Notes under the pieces: generated by a model | What the model saw: only the letters and a program-made list of their open reading frames with translations | Databases searched by the model: none | What the model was told of the DNA's origin: nothing | In this document: positions 5,837 to 8,236 of the stretch, in pieces | Layout: each line of letters begins with the position of its first letter | Position numbering within the stretch: position 1 is the stretch's first letter | NCBI GenBank assembly: GCA_964610345.1 | Contig: CAZSVQ010000031.1 | Span: forward strand, 1 to 8,236 | Origin: HK-STAS-PATE-36 sp964610345 | GTDB taxonomy: Bacteria; Patescibacteriota; Saccharimonadia; Saccharimonadales; JAGQNJ01 | Direction: 5' to 3' | Length of the DNA: 8,236 nucleotides | Program-made: the position numbers and the translations under genes

Positions 5837-6922
5837 AAAGTTATCTTCAAGCGTTTGCCACATTGATTGAGACCTATTATATGGAACTGCATCTTGATAA
5901 TAATACCACCAGAAATACCCACCAACATAACGTGCTCCAAGCGCCGTCTTTAATGCATTGTGCATACCATAATATCTATTGGCTATGGTTTGCTTTTCAC
6001 TTAAACTAGGGTTCGTCGGCAATCCATCATCCTTGCCTTGTGCCCCAACCTCACCCATACCAATTTTTGCATTTGGGAATATTGTCTTAAGCTTATTAAA
6101 GATCGTAATGAATTGCTGGTCAGTTGGTTTTGCTCTTGGGTCACATGCAGTTTCGTAAAAGCTAAGCAAAACATAATCGACACCATTTTTTATTTCAGAA
6201 GATAATGAATTGGCGAAAGTTTCTGTGTCTTCCCATGAGCTACTGTAACAATCTGAACTTGGCCAATAATTTAATGTTACGGCGGAACGCAAGTTAAGAT
6301 TTGCATTCTCCTTTTCAACTACATCATATGCGGCTTGAGTTTTTGCCCTAATGTCTGCTGGCTGACCTACCCACTCACCATTTAGCTCATTACCAATTTC
6401 CCAGACATCAATTTTGTCAGAAAAAGCATTAACAAAATTACGTGAACGTGTTCGATAGTTTTCAACGCTCATATTACCAAGACCTGTCGAATCTAGTATC
6501 TCACCCATAATATAACTTTTTGGATAAATCTGATTGACTGCACTGGTATAGCTAGAGACATTCATCCCGTCTTGGAACACGATTCGAGTTGTCGGCATTT
6601 TAGTGTGTCTATCAAGTGAATCAACTAATGAATTGAGCTGTTCAACAGATTCCGTTGTTACGCCGTATATTGTATCCGGGAATGGTCTGAGCTCGCCGGT
6701 TTGGGTAGCTGTTCCAAATTGAACTGCTTTTGAACCTGAAGCTGTTGGATCATTAATAACAAAGTTATTTGACGCTGTTGTTTCTGGCTCTATAGATAGA
6801 GAGAACGATGCAGCACTTGAAATTAATAAAGCCATCATTCCTAATACACTAAATACCCCGATAAACACAAATAATCTGTGATTATATACTGGACGCACTA
6901 CTATTTTTTTGATTGTTTTCAT
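5825..6922 (-). CDS. Secreted clan GH-A type glycoside hydrolase, family unassigned
   Basis: A 365-residue exported protein. A basic N-terminus (1-16), hydrophobic helix (about 17-36) and SSAASFS junction precede the short module SIEPETTASNNFVINDPTASGSKAVQFG (43-70). The remainder looks like a TIM-barrel hydrolase of clan GH-A. IDVWEIGNELNGEW (171-184) carries the strand-4 W-E-x-x-N-E signature, with N178-E179 as acid/base. KIGMGEVGAQG (286-296) fits strand 7 with E291 as nucleophile, and GGYFWWYYYQDA (334-345) resembles the aromatic strand-8 end. Both Glu and their spacing (112 residues) fit a retaining enzyme. Relatives may lie among GH5/GH39/GH53-like groups, but I cannot assign a family or substrate. 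C225 and C260 could pair. The next gene upstream (GH114) has the same N-terminal module and leader motif. The first Met follows a probable promoter by about 40 nt. Confidence 0.82.
   Translation of the reverse strand: MKTIKKIVVRPVYNHRLFVFIGVFSVLGMMALLISSAASFSLSIEPETTASNNFVINDPTASGSKAVQFGTATQTGELRPFPDTIYGVTTESVEQLNSLVDSLDRHTKMPTTRIVFQDGMNVSSYTSAVNQIYPKSYIMGEILDSTGLGNMSVENYRTRSRNFVNAFSDKIDVWEIGNELNGEWVGQPADIRAKTQAAYDVVEKENANLNLRSAVTLNYWPSSDCYSSSWEDTETFANSLSSEIKNGVDYVLLSFYETACDPRAKPTDQQFITIFNKLKTIFPNAKIGMGEVGAQGKDDGLPTNPSLSEKQTIANRYYGMHNALKTALGARYVGGYFWWYYYQDAVPYNRSQSMWQTLEDNFNKY
6695..6802 (-). repeat. Export-module repeat, copy in the GH-A gene
   Basis: This codes residues 41-76 of the GH-A protein and is about 75% identical in DNA (81 of 108 positions, no gaps) to 7946-8053 in the GH114 gene. 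The encoded segments are 27 of 36 residues identical, with NNFVIND and KAVQFG shared outright. It marks a duplicated N-terminal cassette. Confidence 0.75.
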
Positions 6923-6926
6923 TTAA

Positions 6927-6936
6927 CTAATGCTTA
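6927..6936 (-). promoter_or_regulatory. Conserved leader motif TAAGCATTAG (GH-A gene)
   Basis: The 10-mer TAAGCATTAG ends exactly 4 nt before ATG6922. The identical 10-mer ends 4 nt before the GH114 start codon. It is not a classical Shine-Dalgarno, although its 3' end (TTAG) sits at ribosome-site distance. Confidence 0.55.
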
Positions 6937-6944
6937 ATAGTATA

Positions 6945-6991
6945 ACTATATACTGTCGACAACATATACTACAAGTTTAAAATGGTGTCAA
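6945..6991 (-). promoter_or_regulatory. Candidate promoters of the GH-A hydrolase gene
   Basis: Two readings exist on the minus strand. One is TTGACA (6991-6986), a 17-bp spacer and TATATG (6968-6963), with a perfect -35 and fair -10. The other is TTGTAG (6974-6969), an 18-bp spacer and TATAGT (6950-6945); this -10 is 22 nt from ATG, exactly the position of the GH114 candidate. The spacer behind the GH114 stop has no clear terminator, so read-through is also possible. Confidence 0.45.
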
Positions 6992-7018
6992 AATTTACGA
7001 CTAGTAGCTGTTCATAAT

Positions 7019-8173
7019 CTATTGTTCCCAGCAAGCAAATGAAATCTTCATGTCAACCGGGTCATATTGAGGCTTACGCATTGCCATCCTTTTTTTAACA
7101 TTTGCATCTGGGCAAATTGCTGTCGCTACTCCCTTATATTCTACTTGCCCTACCCACAAACCTTTAGACAAAGCAATATTATATACTTCGCATTCATTAT
7201 ATTGCTTACATTCTTCGTTCAAAAATCCATCAGCTTGACATGAACCATTTTTACAATATGAAACATTTGATGGATCAACTAACATTTCCTCTGCTATCTC
7301 TACACCATTCTTTGCTATTGCGGCCATACCGCGTTGATGTGTTTGATAGAAGAATTCCCTGTACCATCGTAAGCTAATCTGTTCATTTACCCCAAAAGTG
7401 GTATCATTACCGTAAGAATTATTCTGATCACCCTCCACGCCATCACAACCAATACTCTTGGCAAGATCTAATCGAGCCCACATTATTGGAGCAAAATACT
7501 TCCACGAAGCTTCGCGAATATCAAGCCAATATTCTCCGTTAAATGTACCTCCAGAAGAATCTTCTGAATCACCCCCCAAAACATCTATATTTTGATATTC
7601 GGGCGGTCCATTGTATCCAACTGTTCGTATATTATTATTCGTACCCCATTTGCCAGGGAAAAGTGATGCATCAGGCTCGTAGTCCTCAAAGGCGCCAGTA
7701 TCCATATAACATACAACTTTCTTACCTGAAGCTTTTAGACTCGCTATGATGCCCGCATTAGAACCCTTTGGCCATGTAACAGTTGTAGTGTAACCGTTAG
7801 CCCATGTGACTTGCTGCGTCATATTAGACGGTATAGCATCGGTTAGATCAATATCGTACATATCAAATCGGCTCAACTCACTAGTATCTGCCTTCCCGGA
7901 TAACACCCATTGCCAGCGAGTTTGTTGAGCGGGCTTCCATACAGCACCAGTTTGTATAGCAGAACCAAACTGTACTGCTTTTGTGCCAGATGCAGTTTGA
8001 TCATTGATAACGAAGTTATTAGGCGCAGATTCTTCTGGTTCTACAGATATCGAGTATGTGGCAGCATTCGTAACCAGCAAAGCAACCAATCCAAGCACAC
8101 CAAAAACCACTAAAAAAACGTAAAGCCTTCTACCTATATTGATTTGCTCGAAATAAATCTTAGTCTTTTTCAT
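7019..8173 (-). CDS. Secreted GH114-type hydrolase (endo-alpha-1,4-polygalactosaminidase family)
   Basis: A 384-residue exported protein of the GH114 (TM1410-related) TIM-barrel family, which cleaves alpha-1,4-linked galactosamine polymers. A basic N-terminus (1-16) and hydrophobic helix (about 17-35) end at TNAATYS. The module SVEPEESAPNNFVINDQTASGTKAVQFG (43-70) follows, then the catalytic domain (about 85-355). Family landmarks occur in order: WQWVLSG (87-93), FDMYDIDL (103-110), GKKVVCYMDTGAFEDYEPD (150-168), YWLDIR (215-220), RLDLAKSIGCDGVEGD (234-249), THQRGM (278-283), AKNG (287-290) and NEECKQYNEC (319-328). The acidic residues of DGVEGD (244-249) are likely active-site candidates. 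Several cysteines fit an extracytoplasmic enzyme. The stop is TAG after a complete domain, though about 35 residues follow the family core. ATG8173 is supported by the leader motif shared with the GH-A gene. Family confident; actual substrate (Pel-like or galactosaminogalactan polymers) is inference. Confidence 0.88.
   Translation of the reverse strand: MKKTKIYFEQINIGRRLYVFLVVFGVLGLVALLVTNAATYSISVEPEESAPNNFVINDQTASGTKAVQFGSAIQTGAVWKPAQQTRWQWVLSGKADTSELSRFDMYDIDLTDAIPSNMTQQVTWANGYTTTVTWPKGSNAGIIASLKASGKKVVCYMDTGAFEDYEPDASLFPGKWGTNNNIRTVGYNGPPEYQNIDVLGGDSEDSSGGTFNGEYWLDIREASWKYFAPIMWARLDLAKSIGCDGVEGDQNNSYGNDTTFGVNEQISLRWYREFFYQTHQRGMAAIAKNGVEIAEEMLVDPSNVSYCKNGSCQADGFLNEECKQYNECEVYNIALSKGLWVGQVEYKGVATAICPDANVKKRMAMRKPQYDPVDMKISFACWEQ
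7946..8053 (-). repeat. Export-module repeat, copy in the GH114 gene
   Basis: This codes residues 41-76 of the GH114 protein, the partner of 6695-6802. A more distant third copy, 3 residues longer between EPE and the conserved Asp, is encoded at 3051-3170 in the GH16 gene. Confidence 0.75.
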
Positions 8174-8177
8174 ACAC

Positions 8178-8187
8178 CTAATGCTTA
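8178..8187 (-). promoter_or_regulatory. Conserved leader motif TAAGCATTAG (GH114 gene)
   Basis: The same 10-mer as before the GH-A gene, again 4 nt from the start codon. Here it runs on into GTGT, so TTAGGTG could act as a modest ribosome site. Confidence 0.55.
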
Positions 8188-8195
8188 TTGTATTA

Positions 8196-8223
8196 ATTGT
8201 ACTGTGATACTCAGTTTATACAA
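8196..8223 (-). promoter_or_regulatory. Candidate promoter of the GH114 gene
   Basis: On the minus strand TTGTAT (8223-8218), a 16-bp spacer and TACAAT (8201-8196) give 4/6 and 5/6 matches to consensus. The -10 box ends 22 nt before ATG8173, so the leader would begin at about the TAAGCATTAG motif. The window ends 13 bp further upstream. Confidence 0.4.
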
Positions 8224-8236
8224 TACTAGTAATCTG

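Noticed and set aside
5695..5940. Minus-strand open frame encoding a Cys-rich stretch (DCYSCKKYC) between the GH-A and VOC genes
   Set aside because: It overlaps the well-supported C-terminus of the GH-A gene and the start of the VOC gene, and its N-terminal half is an out-of-frame reading of GH-A. The Cys motif falls in AT-rich spacer and has no ribosome site.
6001..8113. Short frames overlapping the GH-A and GH114 genes (6001-6186, 7543-7749, 7910-8113)
   Set aside because: They are out-of-frame or antisense readings of recognised enzyme domains.
1..8236. CRISPR array, insertion sequence or attachment site
   Set aside because: No regularly spaced direct repeats, no transposase or integrase frame and no terminal inverted repeats flanking a gene were seen. 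The only long repeats are the coding export modules.

Overview
The window looks like an AT-rich piece of a Candidatus Saccharibacteria (TM7, Patescibacteria) genome. The evidence is indirect: short compact genes, a KGG-type small basic protein of the sort common in that group, a ROK kinase overlapping a small HExxH/zinc-ribbon protein, and secreted enzymes with a short 'EPE...ASG.KAVQFG' segment after an N-terminal hydrophobic helix. TGA is used as an ordinary stop at the ends of two complete domains (GH16 and VOC), which argues against the UGA=Gly code of Gracilibacteria/SR1. Taxonomy is an inference, because there is no marker gene here.

Layout. (1) 126-1383, plus strand: a ROK sugar kinase and an overlapping small zinc-metalloprotease-like gene, closed by a perfect 13-bp bidirectional terminator. 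(2) 1445-2232, minus strand: a KGG small basic protein, and a 144-residue protein of unknown function driven by an exact-consensus sigma70 promoter (TTGACA-17-TATAAT) so close to the start codon that the mRNA must be almost leaderless. (3) 2286-5362: a divergent pair around a 107-bp control region, with a secreted GH16 beta-glucanase-like enzyme on the minus strand and a membrane-anchored Ig-like/M14 carboxypeptidase on the plus strand. (4) 5370-8173, minus strand: a VOC-fold protein, a secreted clan GH-A type glycoside hydrolase of unassigned family, and a secreted GH114-type hydrolase (endo-alpha-1,4-polygalactosaminidase family).

The main theme is extracellular polymer attack. Four of the nine genes encode envelope-exported hydrolases (GH16, GH-A, GH114, M14). 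The three glycosidases have different catalytic domains but begin with versions of the same roughly 80-residue export/linker module. In the GH-A and GH114 genes this module aligns without a gap (44 of 80 residues identical) and is preceded by a shared TAAGCATTAG leader motif exactly 4 nt before ATG. This suggests that a whole 'promoter + leader + export module' cassette was duplicated and joined to new catalytic domains. A plausible, untested reading is a surface arsenal with which an episymbiont digests host-wall or biofilm-matrix polymers, with the ROK kinase possibly acting on released sugars.

No tRNA, rRNA, CRISPR array, transposase or phage gene was seen. No stretch above 300 bases lacks a gene; the longest gap (1640-1797) holds a terminator and the KGG leader.
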